Positions 52,785 to 61,574 of a DNA stretch of 64,000 nt are shown in pieces. The translations under genes and the position numbers were made by a program. The notes under the pieces are model-generated. The model saw only the letters and a list, made by a program, of their open reading frames with translations, was not told where the DNA came from and made no database searches. Every line of letters begins with the position of its first letter. Position 1 is the stretch's first letter. Where the stretch lies: assembly GCF_001623075.1 (NCBI RefSeq), contig NZ_LMCF01000223.1, forward strand, positions 154,670 through 218,669, in the 5' to 3' direction. This DNA is from Pseudovibrio sp. Ad37. Lineage in GTDB: Bacteria > Pseudomonadota > Alphaproteobacteria > Rhizobiales > Stappiaceae.

Positions 52785-52806
52785 AGGACGAATAGGAAGG
52801 CAGTTT

Positions 52807-52825
52807 TCATCGTATCAAACGATGA
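52807..52825. promoter_or_regulatory. Operator candidate upstream of hppD
   Basis: TCATCGT-ATCAA-ACGATGA, perfect seven-base arms, 36 bases before the hppD start codon. Likely site for the divergent Lrp-type regulator. Confidence 0.55.
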
Positions 52826-52861
52826 CAAACAGCCTTCATCGCCTTGTTTGAGGAGGAACAA

Positions 52862-53974
52862 ATGGGCCCATTTCCGCATGATGCAGGACCAGCTGAGATT
52901 ACAGCAGAAAACCCTGCTGGCACCGACGGCTTCGAGTTCGTTGAATTTGCCCACCCAGAGCCGGAAAAGCTGGACGTCCTCTTCCGCCGCATGGGCTTTG
53001 CACCTGTTGCAAAGCATAAGAGCAAAAACATCACGCTCTACCGTCAGGGTGATGTGAACTACATCCTCAATGCAGAGCCAAACAGCTTCGCCTCCCGCTT
53101 CATTGACGAGCACGGCCCATGCGCCCCGTCCATGGCATGGCGCGTTGTTGATGCACAGCACGCATTTGAGCACGCGGTGAGCTGCGGGGCAGAAGCCTAC
53201 ACCGGCTCCGACAAAACCCTTGATGCACCCGCAATCAAAGGCATCGGCGGCTCCCTGCTTTACTTCATCGATAAGTACGGCGACAAAGGCTCTGCGTACT
53301 CAGAAGAGTTTGACTGGCTGGGCGAAGCAGACCCCAAACCAGCGGGCAAGAGCTTCTATTACCTCGACCACCTGACCCACAACGTCTATCGCGGCAACAT
53401 GGACAAGTGGTGGACGTTCTACCGCGAGCTCTTCAACTTCAAGCAGATCCACTTCTTCGACATTGATGGCCGCATCACCGGCCTCGTCAGCCGCGCGATC
53501 ACATCCCCATGTGGCAAAATCCGCATTCCGCTGAACGAGTCCAAGGACGACACCAGCCAGATCGAAGAGTACCTGAAGAAGTACAAAGGCGAAGGCATCC
53601 AGCACATCGCTGTGGGCACCGACGACATCTATGAAGCCACCGACAAACTGGCAGAAGACGGCCTCAAGTTCATGCCCGGCCCACCACAGACCTATTACGA
53701 CCGCAGTACCGAGCGTGTACACGGCCACACCGAGCCGCTCGACCGCATGGCCAAACACGGCATCCTTATTGATGGCGAAGGCGTCATTGGCGGCGGCATG
53801 ACAAAGATCCTGCTACAGATCTTCTCCAAAACTGTCATCGGCCCAATCTTCTTCGAATTCATCCAACGCAAAGGCGACGAAGGCTTCGGCGAAGGCAACT
53901 TCCGTGCCCTTTTTGAGAGCATAGAAGAAGACCAAATCCAACGCGGCGTCATAAAACACGACGCAGCCGAATAA
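52862..53974 (+). CDS. hppD: 4-hydroxyphenylpyruvate dioxygenase
   Basis: 370 residues. Converts 4-hydroxyphenylpyruvate to homogentisate with Fe(II) and O2 in tyrosine breakdown. The iron ligands are visible: His in YLDHLTHNVYRG near 170, His in GIQHIAVGTDDIY near 248 and Glu in FFEFIQRKGDEGFGEGNF near 328-345. The N-terminal VOC module begins DGFEFVEFAHPEPEKLDVLFRRMGF. The start at 52862 is set by AGGAGG six bases upstream; a TTG at 52844 lies before that site. No homogentisate dioxygenase follows. A strong terminator is downstream. Confidence 0.97.
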   Translation: MGPFPHDAGPAEITAENPAGTDGFEFVEFAHPEPEKLDVLFRRMGFAPVAKHKSKNITLYRQGDVNYILNAEPNSFASRFIDEHGPCAPSMAWRVVDAQHAFEHAVSCGAEAYTGSDKTLDAPAIKGIGGSLLYFIDKYGDKGSAYSEEFDWLGEADPKPAGKSFYYLDHLTHNVYRGNMDKWWTFYRELFNFKQIHFFDIDGRITGLVSRAITSPCGKIRIPLNESKDDTSQIEEYLKKYKGEGIQHIAVGTDDIYEATDKLAEDGLKFMPGPPQTYYDRSTERVHGHTEPLDRMAKHGILIDGEGVIGGGMTKILLQIFSKTVIGPIFFEFIQRKGDEGFGEGNFRALFESIEEDQIQRGVIKHDAAE

Positions 53975-53993
53975 CTAGCAGTACACCTGCTAG
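53975..53993. repeat. Small inverted repeat before the hppD terminator
   Basis: CTAGCAG (53975-53981) and CTGCTAG (53987-53993), overlapping the end of the hppD stop context. It may act with the following terminator as a double hairpin. Confidence 0.5.
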
Positions 53994-53995
53994 AA

Positions 53996-54032
53996 AAAAG
54001 ACCGAAAGCGACGGGGGCGCTTTCGGTCTTTT
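53996..54032. terminator. Strong bidirectional terminator after hppD
   Basis: AAAAGACCGAAAGCG (53996-54010) pairs with CGCTTTCGGTCTTTT (54018-54032) with a seven-base loop, followed by more T's. Confidence 0.95.
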
Positions 54033-54049
54033 TTGTGTAGGATTGATAA

Positions 54050-54463
54050 TCAAATCCCGTCTCGACAGTTCCCCGTAAAAGTAAGACCTTTTGAGAAGTT
54101 TATCGCAATTTCTTTGCTAGCTTCACGATACCCCCCGATCATCCCTGCTCGATAAGAATCTGTAATTTCAAACAATCGCAGCGGTTCTCGTCCGATAGTT
54201 TTTACTTCAGAAAAGTATGAAGATAATGGGAATTGGGCCGTTTCTACTCTAACATTTCCATCTGCTTCAGCCCACAAAATCCAAGGGCGATAAAATTCAA
54301 AGGCAGCAAACAGAGTTTCACCTTTGCCAGACTGCAGCCATTTTCCTTTGCAGGTAAGATTCATGGCATCTGTGGAATGATTTACAAGAATGTAAAATGT
54401 AATTCCGGAAACAATAGTTATTGCTAGAACACTTCTGACGAGGATTTTAACCAACTGAAGCAT
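54050..54463 (-). CDS. Hypothetical protein with N-terminal membrane anchor
   Basis: 137 residues. One hydrophobic N-terminal helix (MLQLVKILVRSVLAITIVSGITFYIL), then a short periplasmic domain with two cysteines (LTCKGKWL near 37 and TGNCRDGI at the end) that could form a disulfide closing the domain. FAAFEFYRPWILWAEADGNVRVET resembles small lipocalin or calycin strands but no family is certain. AT-rich compared with hppD. It sits between hppD and another unknown gene on the minus strand, a small block of orphan genes. Confidence 0.55.
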   Translation of the reverse strand: MLQLVKILVRSVLAITIVSGITFYILVNHSTDAMNLTCKGKWLQSGKGETLFAAFEFYRPWILWAEADGNVRVETAQFPLSSYFSEVKTIGREPLRLFEITDSYRAGMIGGYREASKEIAINFSKGLTFTGNCRDGI

Positions 54464-54532
54464 AGTCCCTCAAACACGAACCTCAACGACATCAACTTAC
54501 GCTCAATCCAGAGATAGAAATTAGCAAAACAC

Positions 54533-55129
54533 TTATTGCGGAACAAAATGAAACTTAGTTTTCTCTTGGATTGGCCAGCCGTCTTCATCTTCCTGCTGTT
54601 TAAGGGTGAAATCAGCAATCTTAGGAAAGAAAGGTGCAATCATCTCTCGAGCCTCAATCTCTGAGTTGGGTTTAGGGAAAAAACTGTTCCGCATGAGTGA
54701 TATCCCGGAACAAGGGAGTTTCACTGTACCTGCGATTTCAATATCTTGACATGGATCATCGTCCCATCCGGGGGAGTCGACAACTACTGAGAATGAGATC
54801 TCAAAAGCGCGATACTCGTCTACTGGTTCCAACGTAAGAGTTCCCGACTTCGCAGCGATGTGCTGATAAATGAAGTACCATGAGCACTCCACGCCATCGA
54901 TATTCTGGTCAGATATCTCAAAGGATGTTTTCTCTGAGGGCAATACCAGCCACTCAAAACTTAAGATCGTTTTCCAGTCTTCTCCAAAATAAGTGAATCG
55001 GGATAACTCAATACAAGCAGACCAATAAAGATTCCGCCGAACGCTAACCCGTGGGTTCTCGAACAAAACACCTGAGACATCACCACGCTCGTTTACGCGA
55101 TAATCAATTAACTTTAAGGGATGGGTCAT
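54533..55129 (-). CDS. Hypothetical soluble protein
   Basis: 198 residues, no signal peptide or membrane helix. Mainly beta-strand in appearance (VSVRRNLYWSACIELSRFTYF, AKSGTLTLEPVDEYRAFEISFSVVVDSPGWDDDP), with acidic GWDDDPCQDIE and a proline-rich C-terminal part. I do not recognise the family. AT-rich codon use relative to neighbours and two further small orphan genes around it suggest an accessory block, such as an immunity or defence-type gene, but nothing visible supports a particular function. Confidence 0.55.
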   Translation of the reverse strand: MTHPLKLIDYRVNERGDVSGVLFENPRVSVRRNLYWSACIELSRFTYFGEDWKTILSFEWLVLPSEKTSFEISDQNIDGVECSWYFIYQHIAAKSGTLTLEPVDEYRAFEISFSVVVDSPGWDDDPCQDIEIAGTVKLPCSGISLMRNSFFPKPNSEIEAREMIAPFFPKIADFTLKQQEDEDGWPIQEKTKFHFVPQ

Positions 55130-55159
55130 CTTTCGATGCTTTCTGCAAAGAGTAAAAAT

Positions 55160-55297
55160 CTATTCGCGTAGGAATTGCGTCAACCATGCGAAACCAACAA
55201 CGAACGGAATAACAATCGGCCAGAGCATACCGAAACCACTTAACTCAATCAGGGTAAACCCGACGACGCTGTAAACAACAGCGTAAAGTATTCTCAT
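55160..55297 (-). CDS. Small membrane protein (45 residues)
   Basis: Minus-strand frame MRILYAVVYSVVGFTLIELS... ending in TQFLRE and TAG. Two hydrophobic segments (about 4-19 and 24-40) with a short loop. GGA lies 8 bases before the ATG; an in-frame ATG four codons upstream (55309) is also possible. Too short for normal length cut-offs. Function unknown; it is upstream of and same-strand with the orphan gene at 54533-55129, so they may be transcribed together. Confidence 0.5.
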   Translation of the reverse strand: MRILYAVVYSVVGFTLIELSGFGMLWPIVIPFVVGFAWLTQFLRE

Positions 55298-55512
55298 GCC
55301 AGTTTCCATTTTACCCAATCTTTCAAAATTTTCTGGCGGTCATCCGGCTTAACAAATTTGCTGGAAACAAGCTGAACCATCTTCGTCAGCGAACTACGTT
55401 TAAAGCAATGTACCCTCAACAAACTAGGGCTAATTAGTAGCAATATAAGTACAGATGTCAGACTATTGGAGACTACATTAAATCACAATCTTAAGCTGTA
55501 AGTCTCCAAAAC
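55298..55512. other. Intergenic stretch between small membrane protein and anion permease
   Basis: About 200 AT-rich bases. The minus-strand permease gene ends at 55513. I see no gene or clear terminator; it contains the promoter of the small orphan genes. Confidence 0.4.
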
Positions 55513-56781
55513 TCACCCCACACCCAACCACGTCAGCCCCACAATCCATCCATAGCTCACCACCACGCAAAACACCGTAATCGGGAGCATCCACCAGCAG
55601 AATTGCCAGAAGGTGAAGGGGGTGGCGCCGAATTTCTCAGCTTGCTGGACCACGATGACGTTGCTGGCAGCGGAGATGATGAAGAGGTTTCCGGCCACGG
55701 TGGAGATGGTGGAGAGCATCATGAAGGTGCCAGTGCTGCCACCATCCAGCAGCTTCAGGTAAAGTTCCACCACTGGCACGTTGGAAAACAGCTGGCTGGC
55801 CCAAAAGCTCACCACAGCGGTTATCGTCAGGTCTGCCAGCTCCCCTTGCAAGGAGCCAAGCAGATATTGCAGGGAGCCGGATTGGTAGAGTGAGCCAGTG
55901 ACGATAAACATAGCCACAAAGAAGATCAGCGTCGCCCAGTCCACCTCCTTGAACACCCGCAGGCGCTCATCTCCTGCCAGATAGATCGGCAGGCAGGACA
56001 ACAGCCCAACCCAGCCAAACGGCAGCGGACCAAGGTGAAAGTACGTCCGCCCCAAACTATCGCCTGTGATGATGCCCACCAGCAGTACAACAGAAACCAT
56101 CGCTGGCCATTGCCGAGGGCTCACCTCAACCGCTTCTGCCTGCGTTTCTACGTCTTCAGAGACCAGCGCACTCTCATCCGATCCATTCTTCTTCACCAGC
56201 TGGTGGAAGCGGAAGAACACAGCCACAAGGCAGACCACACCGGGCACCAGAGCCCACACAATGAACGTCGCCAGCATATTCTGAAAATTAGCGGCATTCA
56301 CCACCAGAATGTTCTGCGGGTTGCCAACGGGTGAGACCATGGAACCAACCGTCACCGCCGCACACAGCGTCACCAAAACCACCGCCAGTTTCCACTTGAA
56401 GGCACGGCTCAGGATAATAGCAATAGGCACCCCAATCACCGCCGCCGCATCATTGGTCAGCACCGCTGCACAAATCGCCGAGGCCACAATGAACCACAGC
56501 AGCACGACGCCAGCATTGGCCCGCTTCAGCAGCATATCCGCGATTTCCTGCGAAAGACCTGTGTCATACAGCGACGAAGCAATGCTGAACACGGCAAACA
56601 GATAGAAGATCAGCTGCCAGTCCACCGCATGAAACGCAGTCACAGGCCTGATCTCCCCCAGCACCAACAGCACAATCGCGCCCGTCAGCATGATGTGCCA
56701 GATCCGCACCATGGGCGGAAGCCACTGGCGTACGGCAATTCCGAGGAAAATGAGGGCGGAAACAGCAAGAGAAACCGACAT
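55513..56781 (-). CDS. ArsB/NhaD (SLC13-type) anion permease
   Basis: 422 residues, about 11-12 membrane helices. VDWQLIFYLFAVFSIASSLYDTGL near 53-77 and VLTNDAAAVIGVPIAIIL near 106-124 (TNDA motif) mark the ion-transporter superfamily; VSPVGNPQNILVVNAANFQ near 151 is the SxVGNPQN loop of this group, and the second half repeats it (FSNVPVVELYLKLL, STVAGNLFIISAASNVIVVQQAEK). Known members carry arsenite, Na+/H+ or dicarboxylates; here substrate is open. Divergent from an MFS gene. Confidence 0.85.
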   Translation of the reverse strand: MSVSLAVSALIFLGIAVRQWLPPMVRIWHIMLTGAIVLLVLGEIRPVTAFHAVDWQLIFYLFAVFSIASSLYDTGLSQEIADMLLKRANAGVVLLWFIVASAICAAVLTNDAAAVIGVPIAIILSRAFKWKLAVVLVTLCAAVTVGSMVSPVGNPQNILVVNAANFQNMLATFIVWALVPGVVCLVAVFFRFHQLVKKNGSDESALVSEDVETQAEAVEVSPRQWPAMVSVVLLVGIITGDSLGRTYFHLGPLPFGWVGLLSCLPIYLAGDERLRVFKEVDWATLIFFVAMFIVTGSLYQSGSLQYLLGSLQGELADLTITAVVSFWASQLFSNVPVVELYLKLLDGGSTGTFMMLSTISTVAGNLFIISAASNVIVVQQAEKFGATPFTFWQFCWWMLPITVFCVVVSYGWIVGLTWLGVG

Positions 56782-56910
56782 ACCCCACCGTAGCCACCGT
56801 GGTTTGACAGCAGCTTAACCGCCACTTCGACAATAGACCAAAATCCTTGGGGGCTTGGAGAGAACTCTCACCTATTCTCAACGCAGATCACGCAACAGTC
56901 CAGGGTCTCC

Positions 56911-58149
56911 ATGAAACTCAACAAGGCAATGCTTTCGACGAACTTCTTCGCCGGCGATGTCGTGGGTGGAATTGGACCTTATCTTGCAATCTACCTGCTC
57001 ACGGGCTTGCAATGGTCCCCCGGCAACATCGGCATGGTCCTCGCCATTGGCTCGCTGACAACCGTCGCCTTGCAAACACCAGCTGGCGCCTTCATCGACA
57101 GCACCCGCAAAAAACGCCTGCTCCTCGCCTCGTGTGCCTTGCTCATCGGCTTCGCAACCATCTCGATCCTGCTGTTCTCGCAGTATCCGGCGGTGATTTA
57201 CATTGCGCAGATCTTCATGGGCATTGCCGTCGCCTTTGTCGGCCCCTGCATCGCTGCCATAACTCTGGGCATATCAGGACCAGACCACTTCACTGTACAA
57301 ATGGGCGCCAATCAGGCCGCTAACCATTCCGGCAATGTGTTTGCCGCCATTCTGGGCGCAGGTCTCGCACTGTGGATCTCGGCAGAAGGCGTGTTCTGGC
57401 TCGTTGCCCTCATGGCCGTCGGCATGGCCATCAGCATCGGCATGGTCAGCGGCTCGGCCATCAACCACAACGCAGCCCGAGGCGGCTTGCACCACACTCC
57501 CAACGATGGCGATGAACCGTCTACCGTCAGCACTATCCTGGCAGACAAACGCCTGCTCACACTGGTGCTCTGCGTATTCATGTTCCATTTCGCCAATGCT
57601 GCCATGCTGCCGCTGGTCGGGCAGAAGCTCTCGGTAAATTCCAACGTCAACATCGGCGTCGCCTTCGCGGCAACCTGCATCGTCGTGGCACAGTTCTGGA
57701 TGACCATCATGTCCATCATCTGCGCTGCCAGAGCCGATATATGGGGCCGCAAGCCACTCTTCCTGCTCGCCTTCTTCATTCTGCCCATTCGTGGCATGCT
57801 GTTCATGTGGCTGGAAGACCCCGTCGCACTCATCTCCGTGCAATCACTGGATGGCATCGCCAACGGCATCTTCGGTGTGATTATCCTGCTCATCGCTGCA
57901 GATCTGACCCGAGGCACAGGCCGCTTCAATCTGGTGCAAGGCGCCCTCGCCGCCGTGGTTGGCATTGGTTCGGCTGCATCCAACCTGCTGGCTGAAGAAA
58001 TCGTCCAGTTTTTCGGCTATTCTCCCGCCTTCATCACCCTTGCGGTTCTGGCCTTCATTGGCGGCACAATGTACCTGTTTCTGATGCCGGAAACTTTGCC
58101 AGCTCAAACAGATGAAGATGACGGAACAGCACCTCAACAAACGAGCTAG
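56911..58149 (+). CDS. Major facilitator superfamily transporter
   Basis: 412 residues, 12 membrane helices in two bundles. GPYLAIYLLTGLQWSPGNIGMVLAIGSLTTVALQTPAGAFIDSTRKKRLLLA near 22-73 contains the helix 2-3 loop (G-x-x-x-D-x-x-x-K/R). PLFLLAFFILPIRGMLFMW near 280 is in the second bundle. The central loop (about 193-215, NHNAARGGLHHTPNDGDEPST) is long. Exporter of drugs or metabolites; substrate unknown. 199 bases upstream of a ROK regulator on the same strand. Confidence 0.87.
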   Translation: MKLNKAMLSTNFFAGDVVGGIGPYLAIYLLTGLQWSPGNIGMVLAIGSLTTVALQTPAGAFIDSTRKKRLLLASCALLIGFATISILLFSQYPAVIYIAQIFMGIAVAFVGPCIAAITLGISGPDHFTVQMGANQAANHSGNVFAAILGAGLALWISAEGVFWLVALMAVGMAISIGMVSGSAINHNAARGGLHHTPNDGDEPSTVSTILADKRLLTLVLCVFMFHFANAAMLPLVGQKLSVNSNVNIGVAFAATCIVVAQFWMTIMSIICAARADIWGRKPLFLLAFFILPIRGMLFMWLEDPVALISVQSLDGIANGIFGVIILLIAADLTRGTGRFNLVQGALAAVVGIGSAASNLLAEEIVQFFGYSPAFITLAVLAFIGGTMYLFLMPETLPAQTDEDDGTAPQQTS

Positions 58150-58347
58150 GACTTACGATTAGGTCACCTCAACTTTCGGGTGAAAACGCTGATTTATACG
58201 ATTACTCTCTTTATTTACTGGTCCTCAAATACTTATGCTTATCTCGCAGATAAAAGAATGCGCTAGAAAACAAATGTTCAGGGCCTGAGGCGTGAATACA
58301 AATGAACGCGGACATGTTTTGAACACACAGTGCAGGCCAGTACTCGA

Positions 58348-59556
58348 ATGATCGAAAAAGCCAGTAGAGAGCAGGTTCGTCGCCAAAACCGGTTCGTGGT
58401 GTTGTCCACGTTGCGGCGTCATACCACTCTGGCCCGTGTCGACCTTGGCCGGCTAACAGGTCTTTCTCTAGCCGCCGTCACCTCCATCACCGCTGATCTG
58501 AAAGATCGCGGTCTGATCACAGAGGTGGAAGAACAGCCCAATCCGGATGCCAACACCCGTGGCCGCCCGCGCACCTATCTGCGTCTGCGTGATGATGTCG
58601 CCCATGTGGTCACAGTCAAGCTCTCAGTAGACCGTGTTTCGCTTGCTCTGGTGGACTATACCGGCCACCAGCATGCCGAAGCTAAGTTCATGGTGGAATC
58701 CTCAGATATGGGCGGCGAAGCATTCATCGCCCTGCTCGCCCGCGAAATAAAAGCGCTGATGAAAACAGAGCCGCTTCGCGCCCGCAGCGTCATGGAAATC
58801 ACCGTGGCAACGCAAGGCATCGTTGGCAAACGCAACGGCTCCATCATCTGGTCACCCACCATTGCAGAACGACAGGTGGAACTCACTGCCAAGCTCTCCA
58901 AGACCCTCGGCATCACCTGCACGCTGTACAACGACACCAACATGATCGCCGAGGCCCTGCACCGGCAAGACGCTGAGAAATACAGCGGCAACTTCGTGGT
59001 GGTTTATATCGACCGCGGCGTCGGCATGGGCATCTTCATCAAAAACGCGCTCTACCGTGGCGAAACCGGAGCCGCCGCTGAATACGGCCACTCACCCTTT
59101 ACGCCAGAAGGAGCGGCATGCAGATGTGGCAAGAAGGGCTGTCTGGAAGCCTACATCGCTGACTACGCGCTCTACCGTGAAGCCCAGAAGCTGCCCAAGG
59201 AAACCTCTCCCTCCGCCATGTTCTATGGGCCGGAGTACATTCAGAACCTACGTGCAAGAGCCCGCATAGGTGAAGCGCAGGCGCAAAAGGTCTTCACAGA
59301 TGCAGGCTTCGCTCTGGGCGTCAGCCTCGCCCGCACCATTTCCCTGCTGGACCCAAGCCGCATCGTCCTCACCGGCAAAGCCATGCAAGCCTACGACCTC
59401 TTCAAGCACGGCATGAACAAAGGGCTGGAAAGTGGCCTGCTGGCACCTCTGCTGGATTCAGTGAACCTTGAAGTGCTACCATGGGATGAAGATTTCATCC
59501 TCCAGGGCTTGTTGATCAAAGCCCTGAAGCATCTGGATGAGGCACTGATCCATTAA
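58348..59556 (+). CDS. ROK family transcriptional regulator (NagC/XylR-type)
   Basis: About 402 residues. N-terminal winged helix (SREQVRRQNRFVVLSTLRRHTTLARVDLGRLTGLSLAAVTSITADLKDRGLITEVEEQ) followed by a ROK sugar-kinase-like domain: TVATQGIVGKRNGSIIWSP near 150, NDTNMIAEALHRQ near 196, then GVGMGIFIKNALYRGETGAAAEYGHSPFTPEGAACRCGKKGCLEAYI near 222-270 with the CGxxGC zinc motif. Regulates sugar uptake genes in other bacteria. A GTG at 58330 is possible; ATG 58348 is chosen without a strong ribosome site. No sugar operon is adjacent; the upstream MFS gene may be the target. Confidence 0.88.
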   Translation: MIEKASREQVRRQNRFVVLSTLRRHTTLARVDLGRLTGLSLAAVTSITADLKDRGLITEVEEQPNPDANTRGRPRTYLRLRDDVAHVVTVKLSVDRVSLALVDYTGHQHAEAKFMVESSDMGGEAFIALLAREIKALMKTEPLRARSVMEITVATQGIVGKRNGSIIWSPTIAERQVELTAKLSKTLGITCTLYNDTNMIAEALHRQDAEKYSGNFVVVYIDRGVGMGIFIKNALYRGETGAAAEYGHSPFTPEGAACRCGKKGCLEAYIADYALYREAQKLPKETSPSAMFYGPEYIQNLRARARIGEAQAQKVFTDAGFALGVSLARTISLLDPSRIVLTGKAMQAYDLFKHGMNKGLESGLLAPLLDSVNLEVLPWDEDFILQGLLIKALKHLDEALIH

Positions 59557-59557
59557 G

Positions 59558-59601
59558 GCGTACTCCCGAAAAGTGGCTCCGGTTTTCGGATAAGCGTGTA
59601 C
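59558..59601. repeat. Short dispersed repeat, copy 3
   Basis: GCGTACTCCCGAAAAGTGG, CTCCGGTTTTCGGATAAGCG, then TGTAC. It starts one base after the ROK stop codon, between the ROK gene and the bioY terminator. Left half matches copy 1 best. Confidence 0.85.
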
Positions 59602-59607
59602 ACAAAA

Positions 59608-59634
59608 AAAGCCGGCCCCAAAGGAACCGGCTTT
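59608..59634 (-). terminator. Terminator of the bioMNY operon
   Basis: AAAGCCGG (59608-59615) pairs with CCGGCTTT (59627-59634), and on the minus strand a T run (TTTTTTTGTG) follows. Confidence 0.9.
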
Positions 59635-59656
59635 CTCAAAACTCGCTTGAGCACGC

Positions 59657-60217
59657 TCAGTTGCGTGACAGCATTGCAGAAGGCAAACCGCGTGCAATTG
59701 TGTGCGCAACAACAGCAGCAAGAGCAACCTTGATCAGGTCTCCCGGAAGAAACGGCAAGCTGCCAACCATGATGGCCTTCTCCATGGTCATACCAGCTTT
59801 GTAAGCCAGCACCGGCACGCCAAGCGCATGCACCACAACAATGCCGCCAATCACGCCGGAAACAACTGCGCCAAACACCACATTCATGTTGCGCATAGCT
59901 TTCATGATCGCCCCAACAACAATCGCACCAACAAAGTAGCCTGCCAGATAGCCAGCTGTCGCGCCATAAAACACGCCAATGCCACCACGGCCACCAGCCA
60001 GAAACGGCAGGCCAAGCGCCACCAAAAACAGCAGCAAAGCAACCGCAAGCCCACCACGCACTGGACCAAGCATCATGCCAGCCAACATCACACCAAGCGA
60101 CTGCGCAGTAATTGGAATTCCACCAGCAAGACCCAGCTCAATCCTGGGCACCAAACCCAGAGCAGCAATCAGCGCCGCATAAAATGCAATCTGAACAAGA
60201 GAACGATCGCTAGACAT
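59657..60217 (-). CDS. bioY: Biotin ECF transporter S component
   Basis: 186 residues, six membrane helices. IPITAQSLGVMLAGMMLGPVRGGLAVALLLFLVALGLPFLAGGRGGIGVFYGATAGYLAGYFVGA (about 34-98) is the classical BioY segment that binds biotin. It works with BioM and BioN as an energy-coupling factor transporter. It is the last of three genes and is 11 bases after bioN. ATG 60217 has AGG 6 bases upstream; the frame also allows the ATG at 60223. Confidence 0.95.
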   Translation of the reverse strand: MSSDRSLVQIAFYAALIAALGLVPRIELGLAGGIPITAQSLGVMLAGMMLGPVRGGLAVALLLFLVALGLPFLAGGRGGIGVFYGATAGYLAGYFVGAIVVGAIMKAMRNMNVVFGAVVSGVIGGIVVVHALGVPVLAYKAGMTMEKAIMVGSLPFLPGDLIKVALAAVVAHTIARGLPSAMLSRN

Positions 60218-60228
60218 AGTCATCCTAT

Positions 60229-60846
60229 CTATTTCTTATCACGGTCAAAGCCGTCAGCCCCGCCTCGGGCTGTCAAAGCTTCGGCAACATGATCTGTCAT
60301 TTTAATCGCGTGTAACGCAAATGGGGCAAGCAAGCGCCAGCTGTTGGCGTGGGCTGTTCTGGCTTTATACGCTTCTTGCAGCGACGCATAAACCGCCAGC
60401 AGCACCGGAACGAACCGGATAACCAAAGCCACTGCCAGCGAGATGCGCCTTGGAGACATACCAAACACACGCAGAGGCCGGAACAACGGTTCCACCGCAT
60501 CCATCAAGGCCTCCATATGCGTTGTTATACTAATAAAATTGGCAAGGAGCACCATCGCCAATAGACGCAACACAGCAATGATGCCCTGCTCAATATCGCC
60601 TAAAAACACATGCACCAGAAAAATGATCCCCATCATCCAGAGCAGCGGGCGAACCACCTTCACCTTCTCCAGCCCCTGCCGGCCAAGCGTCGCATACAGC
60701 GCCACCACAAACACCAGCAGAGCAGCAGAGAACCAAAGCGTATTGAACGGAATGATCAGCAGGCTCAGCACAAACAAAAAGATCAGCTTCACTCTGGCAG
60801 GAAGCTTATGCGCCCAACTGTTACCCGCCATGTAAAGGGAGATCAT
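60229..60846 (-). CDS. bioN: Biotin ECF transporter transmembrane component
   Basis: 205 residues, EcfT/CbiQ family, about five membrane helices. Coupling helices include SWAHKLPARVKLIFLFVLSLLI near 10-32 and RRISLAVALVIRFVPVLLAVYASLQEAYKAR near 130-160; the A-R-[GA]-like signature is LTARGGADG near the C terminus, the site that contacts the ATPase. ATG overlaps bioM by four bases (60843-60846). Confidence 0.93.
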   Translation of the reverse strand: MISLYMAGNSWAHKLPARVKLIFLFVLSLLIIPFNTLWFSAALLVFVVALYATLGRQGLEKVKVVRPLLWMMGIIFLVHVFLGDIEQGIIAVLRLLAMVLLANFISITTHMEALMDAVEPLFRPLRVFGMSPRRISLAVALVIRFVPVLLAVYASLQEAYKARTAHANSWRLLAPFALHAIKMTDHVAEALTARGGADGFDRDKK

Positions 60847-61574
60847 GCGCGCGCTACCCCCTCAAAATGAAGGTCCACGCCAGAAAGCTCATGCGCCTGA
60901 TAGTCTGCCAGCACATCCGCAGGCACACCAAACTGCTTGAGCTTACCGTCTTCAATCCAGAGCACTTTGTCATAGTCACTCAGCGCATCCAGCTCATGGC
61001 TGACAAAGAGGATCTGCTGATCCAGCTTCTCCAGCTTCCGCCGCAGTGCCACTCGTGTCCGCAAATCCAGACTGGAAAACGGCTCATCCAGCACCAGCAG
61101 TTTCGGTTCCATGATGAGCACGGCCAAAATACAGATCAGCTGCTTTTGACCTTCAGAAAGCTCATGAACCGGACGCTCTCCCAACTGCTCAATGCCATGG
61201 TCTCTCAACAACGCAAGGCTCTGCACCTTTGCATCCGCTTTGCCCACCCCAATCTGGCGCAGGCCAAAGCTCAACTCTTCCAGAGCGGTCGGAAAGATCA
61301 GCTGATGATCCGGGTTCTGGAACACAAACCCAGTCACCCGTGCCAGCTTCTTGGCCCCTTCCTCAGCAGAAACACCGTGAACCAGCAAAGATCCGGCACT
61401 CACCGGCAGCAAACCATTCAGGCTGCGCACAAGCGTAGACTTGCCAGACCCGTTCCGACCAATAATCCCAACCCGCTGATCCGGCAGCGCAACACTCAGA
61501 TCACTGATGATCGTCAAACCGCTCCGTTCAATGGAAACATGGTCAAAATTGATTGTTTTTGAAGTGTCGTTCAC
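60843..61574 (-). CDS. bioM: Biotin ECF transporter ATPase
   Basis: 243 residues. Walker A IIGRNGSGKST near 34-44, Q-loop VTGFVFQNPDHQLIFPTALEELSFGL near 77-103, signature ELSEGQKQL near 140 and Walker B KLLVLDEPFSSLDL near 160. The first gene of the operon; its start is a GTG at 61574. Provides ATP energy to bioN/bioY for biotin uptake. Confidence 0.93.
   Translation of the reverse strand: MNDTSKTINFDHVSIERSGLTIISDLSVALPDQRVGIIGRNGSGKSTLVRSLNGLLPVSAGSLLVHGVSAEEGAKKLARVTGFVFQNPDHQLIFPTALEELSFGLRQIGVGKADAKVQSLALLRDHGIEQLGERPVHELSEGQKQLICILAVLIMEPKLLVLDEPFSSLDLRTRVALRRKLEKLDQQILFVSHELDALSDYDKVLWIEDGKLKQFGVPADVLADYQAHELSGVDLHFEGVARA

Noticed and set aside
60218..60240. BioR-like box in CCTATCTATTTCTTATC
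   Set aside because: It lies between bioN and bioY inside the operon and does not match the symmetric TTATxTATAA consensus.
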